A DNA stretch of 53,149 bases, from assembly GCA_045134375.1 (NCBI GenBank), contig JBGUVL010000024.1, positions 1-53,149 on the forward strand. Direction: 5' to 3'. Origin of the DNA: JBGUVL01 sp045134375 (lineage in GTDB: Bacteria; Bacillota_I; Bacilli_A; Erysipelotrichales; Erysipelotrichaceae). Positions 43,831 through 51,941 of this stretch are shown one piece after another. The notes under the pieces are model-generated. The model had not been told where the DNA came from. It saw only the letters and a list, made by a program, of their open reading frames with translations, and searched no databases. Within the stretch, counting starts at the first letter, position 1. Each line of letters opens with the position of its first letter. A program made the translations under genes and the position numbers.

Positions 43831-44094
43831 TTATTTATTAAAATGAATACTTCTATCATTACCAATTAGAATCACATCCGTCCCAATCGAATTAATATTT
43901 TCTATTTTAATTGGAATGCGTTTGGTTTTAAAAAACCATGGCATACATCTTGCCAACAAACTCGGCTTTTCTTCTACAACCACAGAGATGATACAATAGC
44001 TTCTTAAATCAATTTCTAAATCACGAATATACCCTACCATTTCCCCATTTTCTGTATTCACTACTACTTTGCACATTAATTTAGAAAGTCGCAT
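43831..44094 (-). CDS. ylmC: YlmC/YmxH family PRC-barrel sporulation protein
   Basis: An 87-residue PRC-barrel-like protein: MRLSKLMCKVVVNTENGEMVGYIRDLEIDL, then IISVVVEEKPSLL and RIPIKIENINSIGTDVILI. YlmC/YmxH proteins are small, conserved in endospore formers and of unclear function. AGGTGAT six to seven bases before ATG 44094 fixes the start, 14 codons into the longest frame. It follows sigG by 48 bases, the same neighbourhood as in Bacillus. Confidence 0.85.
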   Translation of the reverse strand: MRLSKLMCKVVVNTENGEMVGYIRDLEIDLRSYCIISVVVEEKPSLLARCMPWFFKTKRIPIKIENINSIGTDVILIGNDRSIHFNK

Positions 44095-44142
44095 CGCTAT
44101 CACCTGTTGTATTCTATGCGATAAAAGAACAAACATTTCCTA

Positions 44143-44925
44143 CTACATATCAAACTGTTTTCGTAATTGCAATAATGCATTCTTTTCCAACCGTGATACT
44201 TGTGCTTGTGAAATCCCCAATTCTTTTGCAATTTCATTTTGTGTCATATCTTCATAATAACGTTTTTTAATTATGCATAATTCTTTATCTTCTAACCGTT
44301 TCATGCTTTTCTGTAACGTAATTAAATTATGTATTTTTTGTGCATCGTCCCGATCATCCTTAATTTGATCCAACAAAAACATTTCATCTCCATCACTATT
44401 ATAAATCGGTTCGAAAATGGAAATTACAGCATTCATACTTCCTAATGCATCAATCACATCTTTATTAGAAACTTCTAATCGTTGTGCTAAATAGTCAATG
44501 CTCGGCTCTTTCTGATATTCTTGCATATATTCCTCTTTAACTTGATATAACTTATATGAAATATCTTTTAAATGTCGTGCTATTTTAACACTTTGATAAT
44601 CCCTCAAATAGCGTTTCATTTCACCTAATATCATAGGCACTGCATAAGTAGAAAAACGCACTTCATGCGAGAGATCAAAATGATCAATGGCTTTGATCAA
44701 CCCAATGCATCCTACTTGAAATAAATCATCCATATTTTCGCATCGATTCGCAAAACGTTGTACTAAAGATAACACTAATTTCAAATTTCCTTCTATTAAT
44801 TTTGCTTTTGCTTGTTCATCATTTTCTTTTTGCACTTTCAAAAACAAAGCTCTCATTTCATCGTTTTTCAACACCGTTAGATGAGAGGTATTGACTCCTG
44901 TGATATCCACTTTGTACCGACTCAT
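44143..44925 (-). CDS. sigG: Forespore sigma factor SigG
   Basis: A 260-residue sigma-70 family protein active in the engulfed forespore. The N-terminus MSRYKVDITGVNTSHLTVLKNDEM closely follows Bacillus SigG; region 2 reads NLKLVLSLVQRFANRCENMDDLFQVGCIGLIKAIDHFDLSHEVRFSTYAVPMILGEMKRYLRD; region 3 and region 4 (IAKELGISQAQVSRLEKNAL) follow. GGAGG precedes the ATG. The 97-base gap after sigE contains a sigma-F-type promoter, matching known control of spoIIIG. Direct sequence resemblance makes SigG far likelier than SigF. Confidence 0.95.
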   Translation of the reverse strand: MSRYKVDITGVNTSHLTVLKNDEMRALFLKVQKENDEQAKAKLIEGNLKLVLSLVQRFANRCENMDDLFQVGCIGLIKAIDHFDLSHEVRFSTYAVPMILGEMKRYLRDYQSVKIARHLKDISYKLYQVKEEYMQEYQKEPSIDYLAQRLEVSNKDVIDALGSMNAVISIFEPIYNSDGDEMFLLDQIKDDRDDAQKIHNLITLQKSMKRLEDKELCIIKKRYYEDMTQNEIAKELGISQAQVSRLEKNALLQLRKQFDM

Positions 44926-44952
44926 ACTGTTCCTCCATAACTCGCTAGTACA

Positions 44953-44981
44953 AGTGTTCCCTTTCCTTTCTTTTCCTATAC
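44953..44981 (-). promoter_or_regulatory. Sigma-F-type promoter of sigG
   Basis: On the minus strand GTATA (44977-44981), 15 bases, GGGAACACT (44953-44961). This fits the recalled sigma-F pattern (GTATA, about 15 bases, GGnnAnAnT). It lies 27 bases before the sigG ATG. Confidence 0.65.
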
Positions 44982-45022
44982 AGAAGTCAAAGTGTCAAAA
45001 AATGGAAAAGAAAAAGGACACG

Positions 45023-45718
45023 TTAAGTACGGTCCTTCAGTGCTATTTTTAGTTTGGCAATGATCTTTTTTTCCAATCTCGATATATAAGATTGCGAAAT
45101 CCCCAAAATAGCAGCGATGTCTTTTTGTGTTAGTTCTTCATGTTGAATTCCATAACGCATCTGCATAATTTGACGTTCCCTCTGTTTTAATGAATCTAAC
45201 GCTTTCATCAATTCCCTTTTATTTTCTTTATCATCAAATTCTTTTGTAACAGTATCGGCTTCGGTTCCAATGATATCCGATAACAATAATTCATTTCCGT
45301 CATAATCTACATTCAGCGGTTCATCAAAACTAACCTCCACCTTTCGCTTACTTTTCTTTCGCAAATACATCAAAATTTCATTTTCGATACAGCGAGATGC
45401 ATAGGTAACTAATTTAATTCCTTTCTCTCTTTTATAGGTATTGACTGCTTTGATCAATCCAATGGAGCCAATGCTAATCAAATCTTCCATAAAAACCGGA
45501 TTGCTTTCATACCGTTTCGCAATAAATACCACTAACCTTAAATTGTGCTCAATCAATAAATCTCTCGCTTTTTCATCTCCGTTTTCATAGGCAATCAACG
45601 CTTCCATTTCTTCTTGAGTAGACAACGGTTTTGGTAATGCATCATTGCCATGTATGTAATGAATCTCATTACAACAATTTCTCACAAATAAGAACTTCCA
45701 AATTCTTTCTAACCACAT
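45023..45718 (-). CDS. sigE: Mother-cell sigma factor SigE precursor
   Basis: A 231-residue pro-sigma-E. The N-terminal 20-25 residues (MWLERIWKFLFVRNCCNEIHYIHG) are the amphipathic pro-sequence removed by SpoIIGA; it is several residues shorter than in Bacillus subtilis but keeps the E-hydrophobic-x-YI-x-G cleavage neighbourhood and DALPKPLS. Regions 2 to 4 follow (DLISIGSIGLIKAVNTYKREKGIKLVTYASRCIENEILMYLRK, GISQSYISRLEKKI). It starts 10 bases after spoIIGA, so the protease and its substrate are co-transcribed. After cleavage it drives early mother-cell genes. Confidence 0.95.
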   Translation of the reverse strand: MWLERIWKFLFVRNCCNEIHYIHGNDALPKPLSTQEEMEALIAYENGDEKARDLLIEHNLRLVVFIAKRYESNPVFMEDLISIGSIGLIKAVNTYKREKGIKLVTYASRCIENEILMYLRKKSKRKVEVSFDEPLNVDYDGNELLLSDIIGTEADTVTKEFDDKENKRELMKALDSLKQRERQIMQMRYGIQHEELTQKDIAAILGISQSYISRLEKKIIAKLKIALKDRT

Positions 45719-45728
45719 AATATCACTC

Positions 45729-46457
45729 CTACATTTCGATATTCAACAGACATTGGCAACCCCATTCCAATTTCACATCCTTATCTAAACATATGAAACA
45801 AAGACATTTTTTATACCTTTCTATTTTGATTTCCGCCTTTGTGCAATTAAGCCATTCTGTTTTATTTAACGTCGTAACTGCGACCTTTTCCCATTGAAAT
45901 TGCTTCGTTAAAAAATGCTTTCGATAGCTTTTATCCAAAAAAAGAACCGGTCGATTTTGATGCATGACATGATTGCCACTATCCATATACCCTCTTACTT
46001 TTAATTGCTTATCAGCGTAGATTACTAATGACACGATAAAATCACTAACTTTCAAATAATTCATCCATTTTTTCTTTATGACGAAAAGGAAAAAAAGTAA
46101 TAATATCCAAACACCAAAGGGGCATATTGCTAAGGGAACAAAATAAACAAGAAGATGAAAGCTCCCGCCCCATAATTTAAAATAAGTGAAAAAAAGCAGA
46201 TAACGAACAGCAACAAACAATAGAAATTGTCGAATATTAGGATAAAATAACCACCAATATCCACCTGCTAAACAGAGATAATAAATCGGATAAAGCCAAT
46301 TGTCATAGCATAATACAGCAAAGCTGGTGGAAAAGAAAAAGAAAACATAAAAAAAAGCAGAATGACTTTTTTTTAATGAAAAACAAATACTGCAATAATA
46401 AGCAAGCAAATCGCTTAATACTATTGTAATCCAGCTAATCTCAATATAGGATTCCAT
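45729..46457 (-). CDS. spoIIGA: Sporulation sigma-E factor-processing protease SpoIIGA
   Basis: A 242-residue membrane aspartic protease that cleaves pro-sigma-E on signal from SpoIIR. About five hydrophobic segments fill the first 135 residues, followed by a cytoplasmic protease domain with the catalytic GYMDSGN (D-S-G; Bacillus has a D-T/S-G type) near residue 160. It is about 65 residues shorter than the 309-residue Bacillus protein, mainly in the C-terminal domain. GGGAGG seven bases before ATG 46457 fixes the start. A Spo0A-box promoter lies upstream. Weak overall conservation, but position before sigE settles the identity. Confidence 0.88.
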   Translation of the reverse strand: MESYIEISWITIVLSDLLAYYCSICFSLKKSHSAFFYVFFFFSTSFAVLCYDNWLYPIYYLCLAGGYWWLFYPNIRQFLLFVAVRYLLFFTYFKLWGGSFHLLVYFVPLAICPFGVWILLLFFLFVIKKKWMNYLKVSDFIVSLVIYADKQLKVRGYMDSGNHVMHQNRPVLFLDKSYRKHFLTKQFQWEKVAVTTLNKTEWLNCTKAEIKIERYKKCLCFICLDKDVKLEWGCQCLLNIEM

Positions 46458-46476
46458 CCTTGTTCCTCCCACTTAA

Positions 46477-46510
46477 ACAATAACAGAAAAGACTTGCCAG
46501 CCCTGTCGAA
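46477..46510 (-). promoter_or_regulatory. Spo0A-controlled promoter of spoIIGA-sigE
   Basis: TGTCGAA at 46504-46510 (plus strand) is an exact Spo0A box. Read on minus, TCGACA (46504-46509) could act as a -35, and TATTGT (46477-46482) as a -10, with an abnormally long 21-base spacer. The Bacillus spoIIG promoter is known for a 22-base spacer overlapped by 0A boxes. Confidence 0.6.
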
Positions 46511-46542
46511 AAAAAACAGTGAGTCTTACTTCACTCACTGTT
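46508..46542 (-). terminator. Terminator of the thrC-thrB-ACT operon
   Basis: AACAGTGAGT / ACTCACTGTT arms (46515-46524, 46533-46542), then eight T residues on minus. Its T run abuts the Spo0A box of the next promoter, and the stop codon of the ACT gene lies in the stem. Confidence 0.85.
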
Positions 46543-46978
46543 ATTCTAAGGAGATTAATGTAACTTTATTGATTCCTTTCACCGTTGTCATGCGTTGGAT
46601 CAACTCATCAACCGATACTCTCATTTCAGAAATATCAACGCTAATTGTTACATTTGCTTTATGATGAATCGGAATATTTTGATTGATTGTAATAATATTG
46701 CAATAGCAAGAGGTAATAATATTCAATACCTCCGAGAGCAATCCTTTCTCATGAGAAAGCATAAAAGCGAATACCGCTTTTCTTTCTTTTAAATTATCAG
46801 AAGCCTGAAAAACATGGTCTTTGTACTTATAATAGGTACTTCTAGAAAGACCCACTTTTTTTACCGCATCCGATACTTGCACTTCTTCCCCCTGCTCCAT
46901 CATTGCTTTTACTTTAATTACTTTTTCAAATACATCTGAGAGTACATCTTTATGCACTATTAGATAATCATCTAACAT
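46541..46978 (-). CDS. pheB: ACT-domain protein of the PheB/UPF0735 family
   Basis: A 145-residue putative regulator. The N-terminal half is a helical, possibly DNA-binding region (VQVSDAVKKVGLSRSTYYKYKDHVF looks like a helix-turn-helix). The C-terminal ACT domain (about 68-145: RKAVFAFMLSHEKGLLSEVLNIITSCYCNIITINQ) should bind an amino acid. It follows thrB by two bases and ends the thrC-thrB operon, so threonine or a related amino acid is the likely ligand. In Bacillus the homologue is called PheB next to pheA, although its role is unproven. Confidence 0.82.
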   Translation of the reverse strand: MLDDYLIVHKDVLSDVFEKVIKVKAMMEQGEEVQVSDAVKKVGLSRSTYYKYKDHVFQASDNLKERKAVFAFMLSHEKGLLSEVLNIITSCYCNIITINQNIPIHHKANVTISVDISEMRVSVDELIQRMTTVKGINKVTLISLE

Positions 46979-46980
46979 AA

Positions 46981-47859
46981 CTACACTCCTAAAATCACAG
47001 TACCTTCTTTATCAACACGCAATAATTCTGTATGCCAGTGATGATCTAAGTCTGCTAGTTTTTTCTTAATCAACGCTGCATTTGCTTTTTCTTCTACAAT
47101 ATTGATTAAAGTAGAGCCACTTCCACTAATCATAAAGCAAACACTATCAACATCTTCACAAATCTTTCTAACCACTTCGTACTCATGAATCAATTTTCGA
47201 CGATATGGTTCATGAAGTTTATCATCCATTACCTTTTTTAATAAATTTAAATCATATGTTTCAAACGCTTTTAGCACAATCCCTAGTCGAGATAATGTAT
47301 AAATCGCATCATTTCGAGAAACGGTATCTGGCAATGCTTTTCTTGCCTCTTCGGTCAGTGTTTCAAAATCAGGAATCAAGGCTAAAAAATGGAATCGTTC
47401 ATCAATGTCATAATGAACACTAACCGATTCATTCTCTAGCATACAAGAAGCACTTAATCCACCAAAAATAGCAGGCGATACATTGTCTGGATGTCCTTCT
47501 ATGCCACAAGCAAGCTTAAAAATAGCTTTTCGATCAATCGGTGTATCCGTCAAAGCATAGGCTCCAAAAATACCTCCAACTACGCAAGTAGAACTGCTTC
47601 CTAACCCACGAGATACAGGAACATGACAATCGATTCCTATTTTAACACCTTTGACTTTCTTTCCCAATTTCTCTAATGTATGCATAAACGACTGATAAAC
47701 TAAATTGTTTTCATTTGCAAATTTCTCTTCAAAACCAACAAATTCTAATCCATCGACTTCCTCAAAAGAAAATGTTGTATATAGATTTAAAGCCACACCT
47801 AAAGTATCAAAGCCACACCCTACATTGGCACTAGTCGCCGGTACTCTTACTTTCACCAT
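46981..47859 (-). CDS. thrB: Homoserine kinase
   Basis: A 292-residue GHMP-family kinase making O-phosphohomoserine for ThrC. The opening MVKVRVPATSANVGCGFDTLGVAL and the ATP loop PVSRGLGSSSTCVVGG are clear, along with the C-terminal FMISGSGSTLINIVEE motif. Its ATG shares one base with the thrC stop (TAATG), so translation is coupled. Length is typical. Confidence 0.96.
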   Translation of the reverse strand: MVKVRVPATSANVGCGFDTLGVALNLYTTFSFEEVDGLEFVGFEEKFANENNLVYQSFMHTLEKLGKKVKGVKIGIDCHVPVSRGLGSSSTCVVGGIFGAYALTDTPIDRKAIFKLACGIEGHPDNVSPAIFGGLSASCMLENESVSVHYDIDERFHFLALIPDFETLTEEARKALPDTVSRNDAIYTLSRLGIVLKAFETYDLNLLKKVMDDKLHEPYRRKLIHEYEVVRKICEDVDSVCFMISGSGSTLINIVEEKANAALIKKKLADLDHHWHTELLRVDKEGTVILGV

Positions 47860-49340
47860 TAGTAAAGCCCATCCACTTTCGCAAGCACATAATTCTTCAT
47901 TTCATCTTTCGCAATAACATCATCATGAAGAACGGCTTTTTTATCAAGATCTTTTAAGTTATTTGGAATTGGTGTTCCACTCAGTTCATTTAATTTTTTC
48001 ATCAACATAAATTCATCTTCATCACTATTTCCTACTAATGATTCATAAACACTTCGTGTAAACTTATAAGGAGATGCGGTAGATAAAACCACACATGGAT
48101 ATTTATCTTTCTGTTCTAACATAACCTTATATGCAACCGCAGTATGGGTATCTAACAAATAGTGATCTTTTTCATAGACCATTTTGATGACCGCTTCCGT
48201 TTCTTCATTTGTAGCATAACCACAATCAAAAATCGATTGAATCTTCGCTAAAATTTCATCGCTAACACGATATTCGCCATTTTCATTTAACTGTGTCATC
48301 AATTCTTTAACATATTGATTATCACAACCACTCATATAATACAGCAAGCGTTCCAAGTTAGAAGAAATTAAGATATCCATACTTGGAGAAATGGTCTTTA
48401 AAAAAGGACGTTTTCGGTTATAAACACCGGTTTTGATAAAATCATACAAAACATTATTATCATTTGATGCGCAAATAAAGCGATGAACTGGTAATCCTAT
48501 CATCTTTGCGTAATAACCTGCTAAAATATTACCAAAATTTCCGGTTGGAACAACAAAATCAATTTCATCTCCCATGGTAATCTTACCCGCATCTGCTAAT
48601 TTTACATAAGCATAAACATAGTAAACCATCTGTGGAATCAATCGTCCAATATTTATGGAATTGGCACTGGATAATACCATTCCTTTCTTCTTTAATTCGG
48701 CCTTGAACATTTCATCTACGAATAACTTTTTAATTTCACTTTGAGCATCGTCGAAGTTTCCTTCAATCGCACAAACTTTTGTGTTTTTTCCTTCTTGCGT
48801 TTTCATTTGTGCTTCCTGTACTGTAGAACCTCCATGATTTGGGTAAAATACCATAATTTTGGTACGATCCACATCTTTAAATCCTTCTAAAGCAGCTTTT
48901 CCTGTATCCCCACTTGTCGCTGTTAAAATCAAAACATCATCCTTTGCCTTTGTTTTTGTTAATGATGTTTTCACTAACTGTGGCAACATGGATAACCCAA
49001 TATCTTTAAAAGCACTTGTTGGTCCATTAAATAGCTCCAACACATAGGCATCACTAAGTGCGCTTAATGGTGTGGTCCCTTCTTTCGAGAATTTATTCTG
49101 ATAGGCTTGATTTACACAATGGCGCACTTCTTCTTTTGAAAAGTCAGGAAGAAATAACTTCATCACTTCCACTGCAATCGTTTCATAATCTTGATTTGCT
49201 AAAGCTTCCACATCCAAATGAATCTTTTCTAAATCACGAAGAACAAATAATCCTCCTTCCTCGCTCAGTCCTTGTAATATTGCAGCACTAGCTGTTTTTT
49301 TAATATTTTCATCGCGTGTACTTTCGTAAAATGTATTCAT
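47859..49340 (-). CDS. thrC: Threonine synthase
   Basis: A 493-residue PLP enzyme of the longer threonine-synthase type; it converts O-phosphohomoserine to threonine. The PLP lysine is in NGPTSAFKDIGLSML, LTATSGDTGKAALEGF and VVPTGNFGNILAGYYAKMIG bind phosphate and cofactor. The longest frame reaches 49421, but the ATG at 49340 has AAGGAG upstream and the family start MNTFYESTRD. First gene of thrC-thrB-pheB, divergent from hom. Confidence 0.95.
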   Translation of the reverse strand: MNTFYESTRDENIKKTASAAILQGLSEEGGLFVLRDLEKIHLDVEALANQDYETIAVEVMKLFLPDFSKEEVRHCVNQAYQNKFSKEGTTPLSALSDAYVLELFNGPTSAFKDIGLSMLPQLVKTSLTKTKAKDDVLILTATSGDTGKAALEGFKDVDRTKIMVFYPNHGGSTVQEAQMKTQEGKNTKVCAIEGNFDDAQSEIKKLFVDEMFKAELKKKGMVLSSANSINIGRLIPQMVYYVYAYVKLADAGKITMGDEIDFVVPTGNFGNILAGYYAKMIGLPVHRFICASNDNNVLYDFIKTGVYNRKRPFLKTISPSMDILISSNLERLLYYMSGCDNQYVKELMTQLNENGEYRVSDEILAKIQSIFDCGYATNEETEAVIKMVYEKDHYLLDTHTAVAYKVMLEQKDKYPCVVLSTASPYKFTRSVYESLVGNSDEDEFMLMKKLNELSGTPIPNNLKDLDKKAVLHDDVIAKDEMKNYVLAKVDGLY

Positions 49341-49352
49341 AAAAATAACTCC

Positions 49353-49400
49353 TTGCTTTCTTACTTTTCCTATGATACAATGTTTCCATTCGAAAAACAA
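49353..49400. promoter_or_regulatory. Interleaved divergent promoters of thrC and hom
   Basis: Plus: TTGCTT (49353-49358), 17 bases, TACAAT (49376-49381), also TG-extended. Minus: TTGTTT (49395-49400), 17 bases, TATCAT (49372-49377). The two -10 boxes share bases 49376-49377, so both promoters cannot be occupied at once. Confidence 0.65.
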
Positions 49401-49434
49401 GTGTTTTTTAACGAAAGACACAAGGAGGATAGTA

Positions 49435-50604
49435 ATGAACGTAGCAATATTTGGATATGGAACGATTGGAAGTGGTGTTTATGAAATCATCACTGATCAT
49501 AAATCAGAAGCATTAAAAGAGATACAGGTAACGCGAATCCTTGATTTACCTCAAAACAAAGATAAATTAGCGATTATTACAGATGATATCAATGAAATTC
49601 TAAATGACGAAAGCATTGAATTAGTGGTGGAAACCATGGGTGGTCTTCACCCTGCTTATGAATTCATCATGAGTTCGTTACAACATGGAAAACACGTTGT
49701 CAGTGCCAACAAAGCCGTGGTTGCAGCTTATTTAGAAGAATTTTTACAAACAGCCAAAGAACATAATGTAAAATTCTTATTTGAAGCAAGTACCGGTGGA
49801 GGAATTCCTTGGCTAGCAAGCATATTAAAAGCCAAACGAATTGATAAAATTGATTCTTTCTATGGGATTTTTAATGGTACTAGTAACTTTATTTTAGATC
49901 ATATGTATCATTATGATAAAGATTTTCACGAATCATTAAAGTTAGCACAGGAATTGGGTTATGCAGAAGCGAATCCAAGTGCTGATATTGATGGGTACGA
50001 TGTTACAAATAAAGTGGTCATTTCTGCTGCTTTAGCATTCGATGCCTATATCGACCGCAAACAATTTCCTTGCTTCTCTATGTCAAAAATCAGTTTTGAC
50101 GACATCCACTACTTGAAGGAAAACAACAAAACGGTAAAATATATAGGGGAAGCACAAATCTTAGATGGCTGTTATGAAGCATTTGTCATGCCGAATGTTT
50201 TCCCATCTTCTTCCTTGGAAGCGAACGTGAGAACCAATTTTAATATCGCTACGCTCCACGGAGAAACGATTGGGGAATTAAAATTCTTTGGACAAGGAGC
50301 TGGTAAACTACCAACTGCGAATGCTATCATTCAGGATATCTTAGACATCCGCATGATGCAAAACGAATATGATACCAATAGAAATGAATGGTATGCTTAT
50401 TCCGATACACTATTGGCAAACCGTTATCTTATTCGTTCACATCAATCACATGCTTCTGCTTTGATAGAAAAAACAGAGGAATATAATGGAAATTATTATA
50501 TGTATACAAGTTCCATTACCACAAAAGATATGATGGAACTATATCATTCCATTATGGAAAACGATGAAAATACATTCATTGCTAAAATTGGAAATTTTGA
50601 ATAA
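49435..50604 (+). CDS. hom: Homoserine dehydrogenase
   Basis: A 389-residue enzyme reducing aspartate semialdehyde to homoserine. The Rossmann start is MNVAIFGYGTIGSGVYEII; HVVSANKAVVAAY, FEASTGGGIPWLASI, GIFNGTSNFILDHM and the catalytic-domain SADIDGYDVTNKVVISAALAF follow. AAGGAGG before ATG 49435 and the family start decide against the longer frame from 49372. The last 60 residues do not show a clear ACT domain, unlike the 433-residue Bacillus enzyme, so feedback control by threonine may be weak or different. First gene of hom-ask-asd. Confidence 0.94.
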   Translation: MNVAIFGYGTIGSGVYEIITDHKSEALKEIQVTRILDLPQNKDKLAIITDDINEILNDESIELVVETMGGLHPAYEFIMSSLQHGKHVVSANKAVVAAYLEEFLQTAKEHNVKFLFEASTGGGIPWLASILKAKRIDKIDSFYGIFNGTSNFILDHMYHYDKDFHESLKLAQELGYAEANPSADIDGYDVTNKVVISAALAFDAYIDRKQFPCFSMSKISFDDIHYLKENNKTVKYIGEAQILDGCYEAFVMPNVFPSSSLEANVRTNFNIATLHGETIGELKFFGQGAGKLPTANAIIQDILDIRMMQNEYDTNRNEWYAYSDTLLANRYLIRSHQSHASALIEKTEEYNGNYYMYTSSITTKDMMELYHSIMENDENTFIAKIGNFE

Positions 50605-50613
50605 GGAGTTATT

Positions 50614-51930
50614 ATGGTTAAAGTTGTTAAATTTGGGGGTAGTTCTGTTGCGAATGCAAAACAGTTCAAAAAAGTAAAACAAATCATAGAAAGTGATGAG
50701 TCGAGACGCTTTGTTGTCGTCAGTGCATCGGGTAGAGAAAACAAAGATGATAATAAAATCACAGATTTGCTATATCTATGCCATGCACATATTAAATATA
50801 ATATAAGTTGTGACAATATATACCACATGATTGAAGAAAAGTTTCTTCGTATTGCGAAAGAACTTGGGCTTCGCTATAACATAAAAAAAGAGCTGGATTT
50901 ATTACGAACACAATTAGATAAAAACATTGATTTAGATTATTTAGTGAGCCGAGGCGAATATCTGACAGGACTTTTGATGGCAGAATATCTAGGATATGAA
51001 TTTGTTGATGCGAAAGACATCATCTTCTTTAATTACGATGGAAGTGTTGATTATCCAAAAATTAAGAAAGCATTTGATGAAATTGTAAAAGAGCACGATC
51101 GATTGATTATTCCTGGTTTTTATGGAGCATTGCCAAATGGAAATTTAAAGATCATGAGCCGTGGTGGCGGAGATGTTACCGGTGCCATTATGGCAAATAT
51201 CATTGATGCGGACGTTTATGAAAATTGGACTGACGTCTCTGGTATTTTGATGGCAGATCCCAGAATCGTAAAAAACCCAAAAGAAATTGACGTCATTAAT
51301 TACAGTGAACTTCGAGAACTTTCTTATATGGGGGCAAGCGTTCTACACGAAGAAGCCATTTTCCCAGTCAAAGCAAAAGATATTCCAATTCACATCTTAA
51401 ATACAAATCACCCAGAAAGTAAAGGCACCATCATTCGAGATAATGTAAAAGATAGTGACAACAATGTTATTACTGGTATTGCTGGAAAGAAAGATTTTTC
51501 CGTTATCACAGTAAAGAAAAATCATATGTCGAATGAAGTCGGTTTGATAAAAAAAGCATTGGATATCTTTGATCGTTATCGTATTAGCATTGAACATATT
51601 CCAAGTGGAATTGATTCATTCTCAGTCATTGTTGAAACCTCTGCCATTAAACCATATCTTTATGAATTAGTGGGTGAAATCAAACGCGATTGCGATCCTG
51701 ATGAAGTAACAGTAATTGACGAAATTTCATTAATTGCAACTGTAAGTCGTAAAATGAAAAATCGTTCTGGTATGTCAGGTAGGCTATTTACCACATTAGG
51801 AAATCATGGTATCAACGTCATTGTAATATCACAAACAAGTGATGAAATGAATATTATAGTTGGAGTTCATAATTCTGACTACGAAAAAACAATCAAAGCC
51901 ATTTATGAGGAATTTGAAGGAAACCGATAG
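50614..51930 (+). CDS. lysC: Aspartate kinase
   Basis: A 438-residue monofunctional aspartokinase, the first step from aspartate toward threonine, methionine and lysine. The kinase domain starts KVVKFGGSSVANAKQFKKV; YLVSRGEYLTGLLMAEYL, SRGGGDVTGAIMANIIDADVYENWTDVSG and VLHEEAIFPVKAKDIPIHI are the catalytic and hinge regions. Two ACT domains occupy the C-terminus (from about 290; MSGRLFTTLGNHGINVIVISQ is the second), so allosteric feedback is expected. It lies nine bases after hom with AAGGAG. Which aspartokinase class inhibits it cannot be read here. Confidence 0.95.
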   Translation: MVKVVKFGGSSVANAKQFKKVKQIIESDESRRFVVVSASGRENKDDNKITDLLYLCHAHIKYNISCDNIYHMIEEKFLRIAKELGLRYNIKKELDLLRTQLDKNIDLDYLVSRGEYLTGLLMAEYLGYEFVDAKDIIFFNYDGSVDYPKIKKAFDEIVKEHDRLIIPGFYGALPNGNLKIMSRGGGDVTGAIMANIIDADVYENWTDVSGILMADPRIVKNPKEIDVINYSELRELSYMGASVLHEEAIFPVKAKDIPIHILNTNHPESKGTIIRDNVKDSDNNVITGIAGKKDFSVITVKKNHMSNEVGLIKKALDIFDRYRISIEHIPSGIDSFSVIVETSAIKPYLYELVGEIKRDCDPDEVTVIDEISLIATVSRKMKNRSGMSGRLFTTLGNHGINVIVISQTSDEMNIIVGVHNSDYEKTIKAIYEEFEGNR

Positions 51931-51941
51931 GAGGAACATGT

